A stretch of 64,000 nt of DNA from Acetothermia bacterium 64_32 (GTDB taxonomy: Bacteria; Bipolaricaulota; Bipolaricaulia; Bipolaricaulales; Bipolaricaulaceae), in assembly GCA_001508155.1 (NCBI GenBank), contig LGFI01000012.1, positions 1-64,000 on the forward strand. The letters are read 5' to 3'. The position numbers and the translations under genes are program-made. Below, piece after piece: positions 15,029-23,598 of this stretch. The notes below the pieces were generated by a model, which did no database searches, had not been told where the DNA came from, and was given only the letters and a program-made list of their open reading frames with translations. The number at the start of each line of letters is the position of its first letter. Within the stretch, counting starts at the first letter, position 1.

Positions 15029-16455
15029 GGCCGCACCCTCCCCCCCACCAGCGGCGATCCCGCGCCCTTTTGGGAGATCTCCTCCGGAGCCCGCCCTAGC
15101 TCCCGGGCGAGGATGGCCAGGATCCTGTCGGTGCAGAAGGCCCCCTGGCAGCGGCCGAAACCCGCCCGGGTGCGGAACTTCACCCCGTCGAGGGTTCTTG
15201 CTCCCCGGCGGATTGCCTCCACGATCTCCCCTTCGGTCACCTTGTTGCAGAAGCAGACGATCCGGCCGTAGCGGGGATCTTTGCGGATAAGCTCCTCCCA
15301 CTCCGCCTCGGGTAGCTCCGCGACCCTGGGGATCCCCTTGCGGATCGGGCTGAAGGAGCCTTTTCGCTTGAGGGAAAGCTCCGAGGTCATCACTTCGCAG
15401 GCGAGCCACCTGGCGATGGCCGGGGCGGCGGTAAGCCCCGGGGAACGCATCGCCGCTGCCTGGTAAAAGCCCTTTACCGGGCTCTCCCCAAGGATGAAGT
15501 CCTTCTGGGGGGATTCGGGGCGGAGGCCGGCAAACGTCTTTATGGCCTGGCCTAGTGGAAGCTTGGGCACCAGCCTCCTCGCGCCCTCCATTACCTGGGA
15601 AAGCCCCTCCGGGGTGGTCTCGGTGGCCTCCTTCGCTTCCGGGGGAAGGTCCTCAGCAGTGGGGCCAAGGAGGATCCCCCCATCGATTGTGGGAAGGACG
15701 AGGATCCCCTTGGATTTCCCGCTTGGGGCAGGAAAGATCACGGAACGGACAAGCCCCTCGGCGGCTTTGTCCAAAAGCACATACTCCCCCCGCCGGGGAA
15801 AAAGCACAGGCTCCGAAAGCCCTGCCATGGCCGCGACATGATCGGCGAAAAGCCCGGCGGCGTTTACCACCGCGTCCACCGGATAACGGCCTTCCGGGGT
15901 TTTCACCTCCTGTACCTGCCTCTTTTCCACCCGGATCCCTGTGATCTCCTCCGAGAGGTGGAGCTCAAGGCCGTTTGCGAGGGCGTTCTCCACCGCGGCA
16001 AGGGCCACTGCCCAGGGTTCCGTGATCCCCACCGTGGGGGACCAAAGGCCGGAGAGGACCTTGGGGTTCACGTTGGGCTCACGGGAGAGGACCTCCTCTT
16101 GGGAGTGGATCTCAAGGCCTGGAACGCCGTTCTCTTCCCCTTGGGCGCGAAGCTCTTCCAAGAGCGGAAGTTCCTCTTTGCTCAGCGCCAAGACATAGGC
16201 CCCAGTTCTAAGAAAGGGGACGTTAAGCTCGCGGCAAAGTCCCTCATACATTGCGTTCCCCCGAACGCAGAAGCGGGCGCGGATCGTGCTTGGCGGGTCA
16301 TGGAACCCCCCATGGACGATCCCAGAGTTGGCCTTGGTAACCCCCCAGCCCACGTCGGCCTCCCGCTCAAAAAGCAGGACCTCCCCCTCATAACGGCAGA
16401 GCTCCCGAGCGATGAGCGCCCCCACGACCCCTGCCCCGATCACCGCGACCCTCAC
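15025..16455 (-). CDS. glpA: Anaerobic-type glycerol-3-phosphate dehydrogenase, GlpA-like, with BFD [2Fe-2S] domain
   Basis: 476 residues. The N-terminal FAD motif VAVIGAGVVGALIAREL, TKANSGIVHGGFH and the DAO fold through about residue 370 match GlpA/L-2-hydroxyglutarate-oxidase relatives. The C-terminal domain carries IVCFCNKVTEGEI and GFGRCQGAFC, the four-Cys BFD-like [2Fe-2S] site found in anaerobic GlpA. It oxidises sn-glycerol-3-phosphate to dihydroxyacetone phosphate at the membrane. It is coupled to glpK by a 4-base overlap and to the FAD partner downstream. Hydroxyglutarate oxidase is a less likely alternative, given glpK. Confidence 0.9.
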   Translation of the reverse strand: MRVAVIGAGVVGALIARELCRYEGEVLLFEREADVGWGVTKANSGIVHGGFHDPPSTIRARFCVRGNAMYEGLCRELNVPFLRTGAYVLALSKEELPLLEELRAQGEENGVPGLEIHSQEEVLSREPNVNPKVLSGLWSPTVGITEPWAVALAAVENALANGLELHLSEEITGIRVEKRQVQEVKTPEGRYPVDAVVNAAGLFADHVAAMAGLSEPVLFPRRGEYVLLDKAAEGLVRSVIFPAPSGKSKGILVLPTIDGGILLGPTAEDLPPEAKEATETTPEGLSQVMEGARRLVPKLPLGQAIKTFAGLRPESPQKDFILGESPVKGFYQAAAMRSPGLTAAPAIARWLACEVMTSELSLKRKGSFSPIRKGIPRVAELPEAEWEELIRKDPRYGRIVCFCNKVTEGEIVEAIRRGARTLDGVKFRTRAGFGRCQGAFCTDRILAILARELGRAPEEISQKGAGSPLVGGRVRP

Positions 16456-17966
16456 GGCACCCCCTTCGCCCAGCCCTTGGCCCGCGAAAGGGCCCTCCTC
16501 CAGCCGGAAAGGAGCCGCTCCCGCTCTTCAGGCGACATGGCCGGCAAGAAGCGGCGGTCTTCACACCAGAGTCCCCGCAGAGCTGAAAGGTCCTCCCAAA
16601 ACCCCACAGAAAGCCCGGCGGCAAAGGCGGCACCCAGGGCCGTGGTCTCCAGTGCCTTCGGTCGCACCACCGGGATCCCCAAAACATCGCTTTGGAATTG
16701 GCATAGGAAGTTGTTTGCGGCCGCGCCCCCGTCTACTTTGAGCTCTGAGAGCGAAAGCCCAGCGTCGGCCTCCATGGCACGGAGGACGTCGTTGGTCTGG
16801 TAGGCGATGGCCTCAAGCCCCGCGCGCACAAGGTGCGCCCTTTTCGTCCCCCGGGTGATCCCGAGGATCGCCCCACGGGCGTAGGGGTCCCAATGGGGCG
16901 CCCCCAAGCCCACGAGGGCCGGGACGAAGTACACCCCATCTGTGGAGGGGACGGAGCCTGCCAGCGCCTCCGTTTCGGCCGCGCTACGGATGATCCCCAA
17001 GCCATCCCGTAGCCACTGGATCGCCGCCCCGGCGATGAAGACCGAGCCCTCAAGGGCATAGCGGACCTCGCCGTCCGGGGAGGTGTAGGCCACCGTGGCA
17101 AGAAGCCCGTGGCGGCTTTCCACCGGCCGATCACCGGTGTTGAGCAGAAGAAACGCCCCCGTCCCCCAGGTGACCTTCGCCTCCCCCCTATCAAAACACA
17201 CCTGGCCGAAAAGCGCCGCCTGTTGGTCCCCGAGCACCCCGGCAAGGGGGATCTCTGCTCCGAAAAGCTCCTTTTTGGTCTTCCCGAAGACCGAAAGGCT
17301 TGGCCGCACACAAGGAAGGCACTCCTCCGGAACGCCAAAAAGGGAAAGAAGATCGGGGTCCCAACGGAGTCTGTGGATATCGAAAAGGAGCGTGCGCGAG
17401 GCATTGGTGGGGTCGGTGGCGTGGACTCCCCCCAACTTCCAAAGGAGCCAGGAGTCTACCGTACCAAAGAGGGCCTCCCCCCGGGCGGCTCGCTCCCTGA
17501 GCCCTGGGACGTTCGCAAAGAGCCACTCAAGCTTTGTAGCGGAAAAGTAGGGGTCCGCACGAAGCCCGGTCTTTTCGCGGAGCATCACTTCCTGACCCAA
17601 CTTGCGTAATTTTTCACAACTCGGGGCGGTGCGGCGGTCCTGCCAGACGATGGCAGGGGCGAGGGGCCTTCCGGACGACCTCTCCCAGACGATCGTGGTC
17701 TCCCTTTGGTTGGTGATCCCGATGGCGGCGAGCTCCTCGGCCCCGATGCCCGCCTTGGAAATGGCCTCCCCGGCCACTTCCAGGGCGAGGCGGAACATGA
17801 GCTCCGGGTCCTGCTCCACCCAACCAGGAGCCGGATAAGAAAGGGGGAGCTCCCGATACACGGCCGCTACCTCCTTGGCCTCGTGGTCGAACACCACGAA
17901 CCTCACCCCGCTCGTCCCCAAGTCCACCGCCCCCACATACTCCCTTGCACTACCTTGCGTTTTCAT
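16452..17966 (-). CDS. glpK: Glycerol kinase
   Basis: 504 residues, the normal length. FGGY-kinase landmarks are VGAVDLGTSGVRFVVFD (ATP site), WVEQDP, GITNQRETTIVWE, IVWQDRRTA, WGTGAFLLLNTG and the C-terminal KVDGGAAANNFLCQFQSD signature. It phosphorylates glycerol to sn-glycerol-3-phosphate for the GlpA complex encoded next. It heads a separate unit of four genes with its own promoter (TTGCCC-N17-TAAAAT, 17991-18019) and a GlpR-like operator at the start codon. Confidence 0.96.
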   Translation of the reverse strand: MKTQGSAREYVGAVDLGTSGVRFVVFDHEAKEVAAVYRELPLSYPAPGWVEQDPELMFRLALEVAGEAISKAGIGAEELAAIGITNQRETTIVWERSSGRPLAPAIVWQDRRTAPSCEKLRKLGQEVMLREKTGLRADPYFSATKLEWLFANVPGLRERAARGEALFGTVDSWLLWKLGGVHATDPTNASRTLLFDIHRLRWDPDLLSLFGVPEECLPCVRPSLSVFGKTKKELFGAEIPLAGVLGDQQAALFGQVCFDRGEAKVTWGTGAFLLLNTGDRPVESRHGLLATVAYTSPDGEVRYALEGSVFIAGAAIQWLRDGLGIIRSAAETEALAGSVPSTDGVYFVPALVGLGAPHWDPYARGAILGITRGTKRAHLVRAGLEAIAYQTNDVLRAMEADAGLSLSELKVDGGAAANNFLCQFQSDVLGIPVVRPKALETTALGAAFAAGLSVGFWEDLSALRGLWCEDRRFLPAMSPEERERLLSGWRRALSRAKGWAKGVP

Positions 17967-18019
17967 TTTCGTTTCCTTTCGATCATTGGCATTTTAGCCC
18001 GTTTTTTAGTTCCGGGCAA
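17964..18019 (-). promoter_or_regulatory. glpK promoter and GlpR-like operator
   Basis: On the minus strand TTGCCC (18014-18019), a 17-base spacer and TAAAAT (17991-17996) form a promoter. Downstream on the plus strand are CATTTTCGTT (17964-17973) and TCCTTTCGAT (17974-17983), two adjacent copies related to the E. coli GlpR half-operator WATKTTCGWT. They cover the predicted +1 and the start codon. Confidence 0.55.
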
Positions 18020-18037
18020 GGGGTTAAGGGTTTCTGG

Positions 18038-18829
18038 TCAACTTTTCCAGAGCTTCCGATCCAGGGTGGGGAGTTCGGCCACGGAGTCGATCACGTGATC
18101 CGGGGGCACCGGGGCGGCAGCGAGGTCTTCCCTGGAGGTGACCCCGGTCAGGGTGAGGATCCCGGTAAGGCCGTTCTCCTTGGCCATCACCATGTCCGTC
18201 TCCAGGCGGTCCCCCACCATGGCGCATGCCTCCGGGGGGAGGGCGAGTGCCTCCAGGGCGGCCTGTACCATGTAGCGGGAGGGTTTTCCGAACACCCTTT
18301 CCACCCGGCGGCCGCAGGTGGCCTCGAGGGCGGCGATGACCCCGGCGGCGTCAGGGATTTCGCCGTTTTCCACTGGGCAGGTGCGATCCGGGTTGGTGGC
18401 GTAAAACCGCGCCCCATGCCTTAAAGCCTGGAAGGCGATGTTGAGCTTGCGGTAGGTAAAAGTGCGATCGAAGGCGGCCACGACATATTCGATCTTCTCC
18501 GGGTCCTCGCAGAGCTCGAGGCCCGCCCGGCAAAGCTCAATGAGCAGAGGAAGTTCCCCGATGGGAAACACCTTAGCCCCGGGGGCCTCCTGTGCCAGGT
18601 GCCGGGCCAGGACGAACGAGGAGTTGATCACCTCCTCCTCGGAGGTGGGGATACCAAGGCGGGTAAGCTTCCCGGCGTAGTCCCGCCGCGAGTAAAGGGG
18701 TTTATTGGACAGGAACACAACCCTTCGGCCTCGGCGGCGCAGCTCACAGATGGCCTCGTCCGCCCCCGGTACAAGCCTGTCGCCCCGCCAAACCGTACCG
18801 TCCAGATCCAGGAGATACCCTCTTGTCAT
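18038..18829 (-). CDS. HAD-IIA phosphatase (NagD/AraL/phosphoglycolate phosphatase-like)
   Basis: 263 residues. Nucleophile motif I is DLDGTVWRGD, motif II lies in FLSNKPLYSRRDY, motif III Lys is in GKPSRYM, and motif IV is MVGDRLETDM. The C2-type cap between motifs II and III marks subclass IIA, which includes glycerol-phosphate and phosphoglycolate phosphatases. It overlaps the extracytoplasmic glycerophosphodiesterase gene by 4 bases. It is a paralogue of the 21975-22835 product. Substrate unproven; glycerol phosphate is suggested by the operon. Confidence 0.88.
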   Translation of the reverse strand: MTRGYLLDLDGTVWRGDRLVPGADEAICELRRRGRRVVFLSNKPLYSRRDYAGKLTRLGIPTSEEEVINSSFVLARHLAQEAPGAKVFPIGELPLLIELCRAGLELCEDPEKIEYVVAAFDRTFTYRKLNIAFQALRHGARFYATNPDRTCPVENGEIPDAAGVIAALEATCGRRVERVFGKPSRYMVQAALEALALPPEACAMVGDRLETDMVMAKENGLTGILTLTGVTSREDLAAAPVPPDHVIDSVAELPTLDRKLWKS

Positions 18830-19803
18830 CGTGCCTTCCCCCTCAAGGGGATGGCCCCCTCCCTGAGAACCCAAACGGCGATGTCAGGGAAGTCGGTGAA
18901 CACCCCGTCCACCCCGTAGTCGAATAAGAACTTCCCCAGCTCCTCCTCCAGGCTTGCATACTGGGAGGGCAGGGAATCGGCCCGGAACGTGTACGGATGG
19001 ACGAAAAGCCCAAACTCGTGGGCCCAGGACACAAACTCCGGGCTTTTCTCGATGATCCACTTGTCAGGCCCCACCCCCTGGGCATAGGTAGCTATCTCGG
19101 CCAAGCCCTGGCGGGTGGTCATGGAGAAGGAAACCGCGCTGATGAGCTGCACCAATGGGAGGTCAGTCCCCAGCTCAAATCGGAGGCGCCGTAGGGCGTC
19201 TGCCTCGAAGCATTGGATGTAGACCTTCGCGTCCGGCCCCTGGTAGCCGTATCGAGCCAAGATCTCAAGCAGCTTGCTGGTCATGTCGTACCCCTGGTTC
19301 AGGTGCCAGCCCGGGCGCTTGAGTTCGGGGTAGATGCCAACATCCCGACCTGTGCTCTTGTTGAGGCCCTGGATGAGCTCGATCATCTCGACGAAGGTGG
19401 GGACCTCAAAATGGGAGGCGCTTACTGGGAACCTCCCTGGGAAGTGGGGCTGGCCAGAGTCACGGCAGCGCTCGTGCACGGAAAGCCGTTTTATTTCCTC
19501 TAGAGTGAAATCGATGGCATACCAGTGGCCATCCGGGCGCTTACGGTCGGGGAACACCTCCTCCACGTTCGTGGTCCCCTCAAGGTAAATATCGTGGAGG
19601 CAGACGAAGACGCCGTCTCTTGTCATCACCAGGTCCGGCTCGATGTAGTCAGCTCCGAGGGCGTAGGCGAAGGCGTAGGACTCCAGGGTGTGCTCCGGCA
19701 GGTACCCGGCCGCCCCCCGATGACCGATCACGATCTTGTCGCCTCCGAGAAGCGAAACCCCCAGAAGAAGAACGCTCATTACCGCTAAACCAGTTCGTTT
19801 CAC
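18826..19803 (-). CDS. glpQ: Extracytoplasmic glycerophosphodiester phosphodiesterase (GlpQ-like)
   Basis: 325 residues with a signal peptide (about 1-21). GDPD motifs are IGHRGAAGYLPEHTLESY, DYIEPDLVMTRDG (metal ligands) and LHDIYLEGTTNV. The C-terminal GVDGVFTDFPD closes the TIM barrel. A roughly 40-residue insertion after LHD is typical of periplasmic GlpQ. It hydrolyses deacylated phospholipids to glycerol-3-phosphate outside the cytoplasm, feeding the Ugp importer. The GTG start overlaps the upstream stop in GTGA. Confidence 0.92.
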   Translation of the reverse strand: MKRTGLAVMSVLLLGVSLLGGDKIVIGHRGAAGYLPEHTLESYAFAYALGADYIEPDLVMTRDGVFVCLHDIYLEGTTNVEEVFPDRKRPDGHWYAIDFTLEEIKRLSVHERCRDSGQPHFPGRFPVSASHFEVPTFVEMIELIQGLNKSTGRDVGIYPELKRPGWHLNQGYDMTSKLLEILARYGYQGPDAKVYIQCFEADALRRLRFELGTDLPLVQLISAVSFSMTTRQGLAEIATYAQGVGPDKWIIEKSPEFVSWAHEFGLFVHPYTFRADSLPSQYASLEEELGKFLFDYGVDGVFTDFPDIAVWVLREGAIPLRGKAR

Positions 19804-20756
19804 GGTGAACCCCCCTCCTTCAGCAGCCCCTGCGGGGGCGCCGCCAGGGGATAGCGATCTAAACAGCCCAAGGGCACCTCAAACGGGGCGTCGCCGATCC
19901 CGTCTCCCCCGGGCCGGTCTTGCTCAAGCCCCGAGAACCGGTCTTCCAGGGCCGCTTCCCAGTAGTTCCCCCCGGTGGGGTAGCCGCCATCCCATAGGTT
20001 GCCCGGGCCATCGCAGGCCGCCGGCCGCACGCACCCCAGGAAGGCGTTGTGCCAGACCGCGTTCCGGGCCGAGGTGTGCACGAGGGCCACCCCCAAGACA
20101 CAAGAGGAAAACACGTTCTTGGTGATCACGCAGTCGAAACAGTCCCACAGGAAAATCCCTTGCTCCGCTCCCTCCACTCGGTTTCCGACGAGCCGCACGC
20201 GGTGACAGCTGTCCAGGTATACCGCTGTCAGGGCTTCTCTAAAGAGGTTTCCCTCCAGGAGGGAGTCGTGGCAATGCCACATGAACACCCCCTCCTTTTT
20301 CACCTTGATGAAACTGCTGCCCCGAACCCCGAGCCTGGGGGACTCGCTCCCGTCTATCCCCCGCCGGGTACCGACAAAAGAAGTACTCTGTACCCCCACC
20401 CCCGGCGAGCGGTACACGAAGACGCCCGCCCCCAAACCAAAAAATATACAACTTTCAATGGCTCCCCCTTGAGTCTGCGAGAGGGTAACCCCGGTGCCCC
20501 GTGGTCCCCCGGAGATGTGACAAGCTCGGATCAGGAAGCTCACCGAGGTCCCGCGGACTGTAATCCCGGTGCCGTTTGCCGCGTCGATCTCCCAACCCTG
20601 GATGAGGTAGGGATCCTCAGGGGTTCCGCTACCCCCCACCACTCCGTTCTCCGGGGTGAAGTCGGCATCGGAGGTGATGACGATGGGCGCGTGGGGAGCG
20701 CCGGCGCCGAAGAGCGCTGCAGCCAAAAGGAAGGCCGTAAGGAGAACGCTCTTCAC
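19800..20756 (-). CDS. Secreted right-handed beta-helix (NosD-like) protein
   Basis: 318 residues from a GTG at 20756 that overlaps the DHH gene stop. There is a signal peptide (SVLLTAFLLAAALFGAG). The body has successive 20-25-residue coils: NGTGITVRGTSVSF, GPRGTGVTLSQTQGG, NRVEGAEQGIFLWDC, KNVFSSCVLGVALV. These are as in NosD/CASH carbohydrate-binding beta-helices, and it ends with GNYWEAALEDRFSG...GGDGIGDAPFEV, a common NosD tail. It is possibly a surface protein that binds or cleaves a polymer. Why it sits between a DHH phosphoesterase and GlpQ is unclear; it may handle cell-wall or lipid-linked glycerol-phosphate substrates. Confidence 0.82.
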   Translation of the reverse strand: MKSVLLTAFLLAAALFGAGAPHAPIVITSDADFTPENGVVGGSGTPEDPYLIQGWEIDAANGTGITVRGTSVSFLIRACHISGGPRGTGVTLSQTQGGAIESCIFFGLGAGVFVYRSPGVGVQSTSFVGTRRGIDGSESPRLGVRGSSFIKVKKEGVFMWHCHDSLLEGNLFREALTAVYLDSCHRVRLVGNRVEGAEQGIFLWDCFDCVITKNVFSSCVLGVALVHTSARNAVWHNAFLGCVRPAACDGPGNLWDGGYPTGGNYWEAALEDRFSGLEQDRPGGDGIGDAPFEVPLGCLDRYPLAAPPQGLLKEGGSP

Positions 20757-21973
20757 CTCAGGTGTCCCTCCACAAGCTCGTCCATAATCCGGACCAGCTC
20801 CTCCTCCTTGCCCCGGGGTATGAGGGAGGCGGCGGCGTAGTCGTGGCAGGCGTCGATGGTCCCCCCCACCCGCATCGCAGCCTCCGGAAGGAGCCATGCC
20901 AGCCCTGGCATTTCCCCTGCCACGATCTTTTCCTCCAGCGGGCTTGGCACCCGCATGGACACCTTTACCAGATCCCAGTCAAACTTCCCCAGCCCCGGGA
21001 TCTCGCTCGGCTGATCTTGAAATCCGGCGATGTATTTGTCCGGATCGACGAAGGGAAGATCCCTAATCTCCATACAGAATTCTCCGATGATCTTCACTCC
21101 CATGGGGGCGAAGGCATCTCCCACCGAGAACCACTGCACGTGCTTCCCCTGCTTCAGTGCGCCTGCTTCAAGCTTTTCCAGTACCACCTGAAACCTCTGG
21201 CGTTTCAGGGTCTCAAGCTGGGTCAGCTTCTCCTCGTACTCGGCCGAGGGCCCGGCGAGGATGGTCTTCACCCCCAGGTCCGGTCCACCCATGGCGTAGC
21301 CCGCCGCCCCTAGGGTGGTCAGGGACCTGGCGAACGGCTTCAGGGGGATCTCCTCGCCGAATTTGGTAAGGAGGTAGGACTCCCTACCGTCCTCTTCGAT
21401 CGCCTGCACCTCTCCCCGGGCCACCGCCTCCTCCAGGGCCTCCCGGTTCTCCCCCACCAGCCGCCCCTCCCGGTCGTGGGAATCGCCGATGGCCCCGATC
21501 ACCCCGAGGTAGGCGAGATCTCGGTTGTCCGGATCCAAGGCCTGAGAAAACAGCCAGGCGGCGGTGGCGGCGGAGATCTCCTTTTCCCCCGAAAGCCCGT
21601 ACAGCTCGGTGGAAAGCACCCACACCGCGGGGTCGTCCGTGTCCTCGGCCAGGTGGTGATCCACGATCAAGGTCAGGGACCGGCCTCGGTTCACCTGGGC
21701 GATCATGGGGGCGGCCCGTGCCCCTAGATCCACGTACAGGATGGGGGTTCCGGCGAACCGGTCGTGGAGCCGCTGATTGACCGGGGGATGCACCCGCTCC
21801 AGCGGCACCCGCTCCACTCGGTACCCCGCCCTCTCCAGGGAGGCGGTGAGCGCCGCCGCCGAGGAGAGCCCATCCGCATCGTTGTGATGCACCACCACCA
21901 GCCTTTGGGCCCCACTGGCCTTGAGCCTCCCTATGCCCTCCTTGAGCGCCGCTAGGTATTCGGCCTTGCCCAC
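20753..21973 (-). CDS. DHH-family phosphoesterase
   Basis: 406 residues. DHH-fold motifs are VVVHHNDADGLSSAAAL (metal site), LYVDLGAR and LIVDHHLAED (the DHH signature), plus GDSHDREG. A DHHA1-like C-terminal domain occupies about 270-406 (MGVKIIGEFCMEIR...GGTIDACHDYAAASLI). The family includes RecJ nucleases, pyrophosphatases, nanoRNases and cyclic-dinucleotide phosphodiesterases. The protein resembles archaeal-type RecJ-like members, but its place inside a glycerophosphodiester operon hints at a small-molecule phosphodiester substrate. Function not assigned. Confidence 0.85.
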   Translation of the reverse strand: MGKAEYLAALKEGIGRLKASGAQRLVVVHHNDADGLSSAAALTASLERAGYRVERVPLERVHPPVNQRLHDRFAGTPILYVDLGARAAPMIAQVNRGRSLTLIVDHHLAEDTDDPAVWVLSTELYGLSGEKEISAATAAWLFSQALDPDNRDLAYLGVIGAIGDSHDREGRLVGENREALEEAVARGEVQAIEEDGRESYLLTKFGEEIPLKPFARSLTTLGAAGYAMGGPDLGVKTILAGPSAEYEEKLTQLETLKRQRFQVVLEKLEAGALKQGKHVQWFSVGDAFAPMGVKIIGEFCMEIRDLPFVDPDKYIAGFQDQPSEIPGLGKFDWDLVKVSMRVPSPLEEKIVAGEMPGLAWLLPEAAMRVGGTIDACHDYAAASLIPRGKEEELVRIMDELVEGHLR

Positions 21974-21974
21974 C

Positions 21975-22835
21975 TTACCCTCCCTCCCAAGTCAACATGT
22001 CTATCACTGAGTCGAAGGCGAAATCCGGCTCGATCCCAAGCGACCTCAATTTCTCCTCGGTCATGGCACCGGAGCGCACGAACACCCTCACCATGCCGGC
22101 TCTTTCCCCGGCCAGCATGTCGGTGTCCATGTCTCCCACGATGGCGCAATCCCCCGGGGGAATCCCCAGCCGCGACAGGGCGATCTCCACGATGTACTTA
22201 GAGGGTTTTCCGATGATGGCGTCCGGCTCCCGATCCAGCATATAAGACAGGGCGCCGATCACCGCCCCCGTCCCGGGGATCACCCCATCTTTGGCGGGGA
22301 AGATGCGGTCCGGGTTGGTGGCGACGAATTTGGCCCCGGCGTGATACAGGGCCCTGAGGGCCCCGGTGATCCGGTGGGCGTTGTCCTCCCGGACGCGTCC
22401 AGTGGAGTCGAAGGGGGAACCCACCACTACATACTCGGCCTGGAATGGGTCCTCCACAAGCTCCAGGCCCGCACCCTCGAGTTCCGCTCTGAGCCCAGAA
22501 GCTCCCACCATGTACACCTTGGCCCCCGGCTGCTCCAGCGCCACATACCAGGCGGTGGCGTAGGTAGACAGGACTAGATCCTCCTCGGTCACCGGGATCC
22601 CCAGGCGCTCGAACTTTGCGATGTAGTCCTTCCGGGACTTGGTGGAGTTGTTGGAGATGAAGATAACCTTCTTACCACCGCGCCTTAGGCGTTCGATCGC
22701 CTCCGGGGCCCGGGGGATGGGATCCTCTCCTCGGCAGAGCACCCCATCCACGTCGAAGATGAAGCCCCGGCAGCGTCTCAAGGGGTGTCCAGGGAGGAAC
22801 CGATCCGCCGGCACATCGGGAAAGAGCTTCGTCAC
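21975..22835 (-). CDS. HAD-IIA phosphatase, second paralogue
   Basis: 286 residues. Motif I is FDVDGVLCRGED, motif II FISNNSTKSRKDY, motif III Lys GKPSKYIVE, and motif IV IVGDMDTDM, with a C2A cap between II and III. It is similar throughout to the 18038-18829 product (LRRxGKKVIFxSN, RDYxxKxxRLGIP, TNPDR.FP). This indicates a duplicated GDPD-HAD module in the locus. It is separated by one base from the cytoplasmic GDPD gene upstream and by one base from the DHH gene downstream. Likely substrates are glycerol phosphates or related three-carbon phosphates; this is inference. Confidence 0.87.
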   Translation of the reverse strand: MTKLFPDVPADRFLPGHPLRRCRGFIFDVDGVLCRGEDPIPRAPEAIERLRRGGKKVIFISNNSTKSRKDYIAKFERLGIPVTEEDLVLSTYATAWYVALEQPGAKVYMVGASGLRAELEGAGLELVEDPFQAEYVVVGSPFDSTGRVREDNAHRITGALRALYHAGAKFVATNPDRIFPAKDGVIPGTGAVIGALSYMLDREPDAIIGKPSKYIVEIALSRLGIPPGDCAIVGDMDTDMLAGERAGMVRVFVRSGAMTEEKLRSLGIEPDFAFDSVIDMLTWEGG

Positions 22836-22836
22836 G

Positions 22837-23598
22837 TTACACCTCCAACCCCTTCCGAAAGGACCGCGACTGCCTTCGTCCCAGAAGCTCCAGGACCTTG
22901 GCAGGGCGATCGGTGATCAGGCCGTCAGCCTTCATTTCGCCCATCTGAACTATCAGATCCGGTTGGTTAACTACCCAGGGGTAGACTTCCAATCCCCGGC
23001 CATGGGCCTCCCGCACCAGCTCTGGGGTGGTTTGCGCCCAGTGGGGCAGGATGGCCTGGGGGGAGAGGTGTCGCACCTCATCCCACAGGGTGAGCCACTC
23101 CCCGGCATACAGCATCCCGATCCGAACCTGGGGGTCCACTTCCCTTAATCGGAGCAGGCTACGGTGATCAAAGGAAATCACCAGTGTCCAGTCTAGAGCT
23201 CCCTGCTCCCTCAGGATTTGGACCAACCGTTCCTCTATCCACTGAAAGGCAGTGGTGCTATGGCGGGTGAGCTTCAGCTCGAGCAAGAGTTCCCCCCTGC
23301 CCGCCCCCACCTGCAGTGCCTGCCGCAGGGACAACGCCCGTTCCCCCAAAAGCTTCCGTCGGATGGGGCCCCCTATCCTGAGCGCCTGGATCTCGGCCAA
23401 GGTGAGGTAGCTGGTCCAACCGGGCCTCCCGGTGAGTCGAGCGATGTCGGCATCGTGCAGCACTACGAACCCCTCGTCCCGGGTGGGCCAGATGTCCACC
23501 TCCACCCCGTCCACCCCCAGGGAGATGGCCCGTCTGAGGGCGGCAGCGCTGTTCTCCAAGGCCTCAGCCCCTCCACCCCGATGGGCGATGACCTTCAC
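22837..23598 (-). CDS. ugpQ: Cytoplasmic glycerophosphodiester phosphodiesterase (UgpQ-like)
   Basis: 253 residues from a GTG at 23598 that overlaps the ugpE stop (GTGA). No signal peptide. GDPD landmarks are VIAHRGGGAEALENS, GVDGVEVDIWPTRDEGFVVLHD, LLLELK and the C-terminal ADGLITDRP. It cleaves imported glycerophosphodiesters to glycerol-3-phosphate plus alcohol, as UgpQ does in E. coli beside the Ugp importer. In-frame sequence upstream of the GTG is a shadow of ugpE. Confidence 0.93.
   Translation of the reverse strand: MKVIAHRGGGAEALENSAAALRRAISLGVDGVEVDIWPTRDEGFVVLHDADIARLTGRPGWTSYLTLAEIQALRIGGPIRRKLLGERALSLRQALQVGAGRGELLLELKLTRHSTTAFQWIEERLVQILREQGALDWTLVISFDHRSLLRLREVDPQVRIGMLYAGEWLTLWDEVRHLSPQAILPHWAQTTPELVREAHGRGLEVYPWVVNQPDLIVQMGEMKADGLITDRPAKVLELLGRRQSRSFRKGLEV

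Noticed and set aside
13790-15409. Long 539-residue reading of the FAD oxidoreductase
   Set aside because: The first 127 residues are out-of-frame glpA sequence (Gly/Arg/Pro-rich). The GTG at 15028 overlaps the glpA stop and begins right before the FAD motif.
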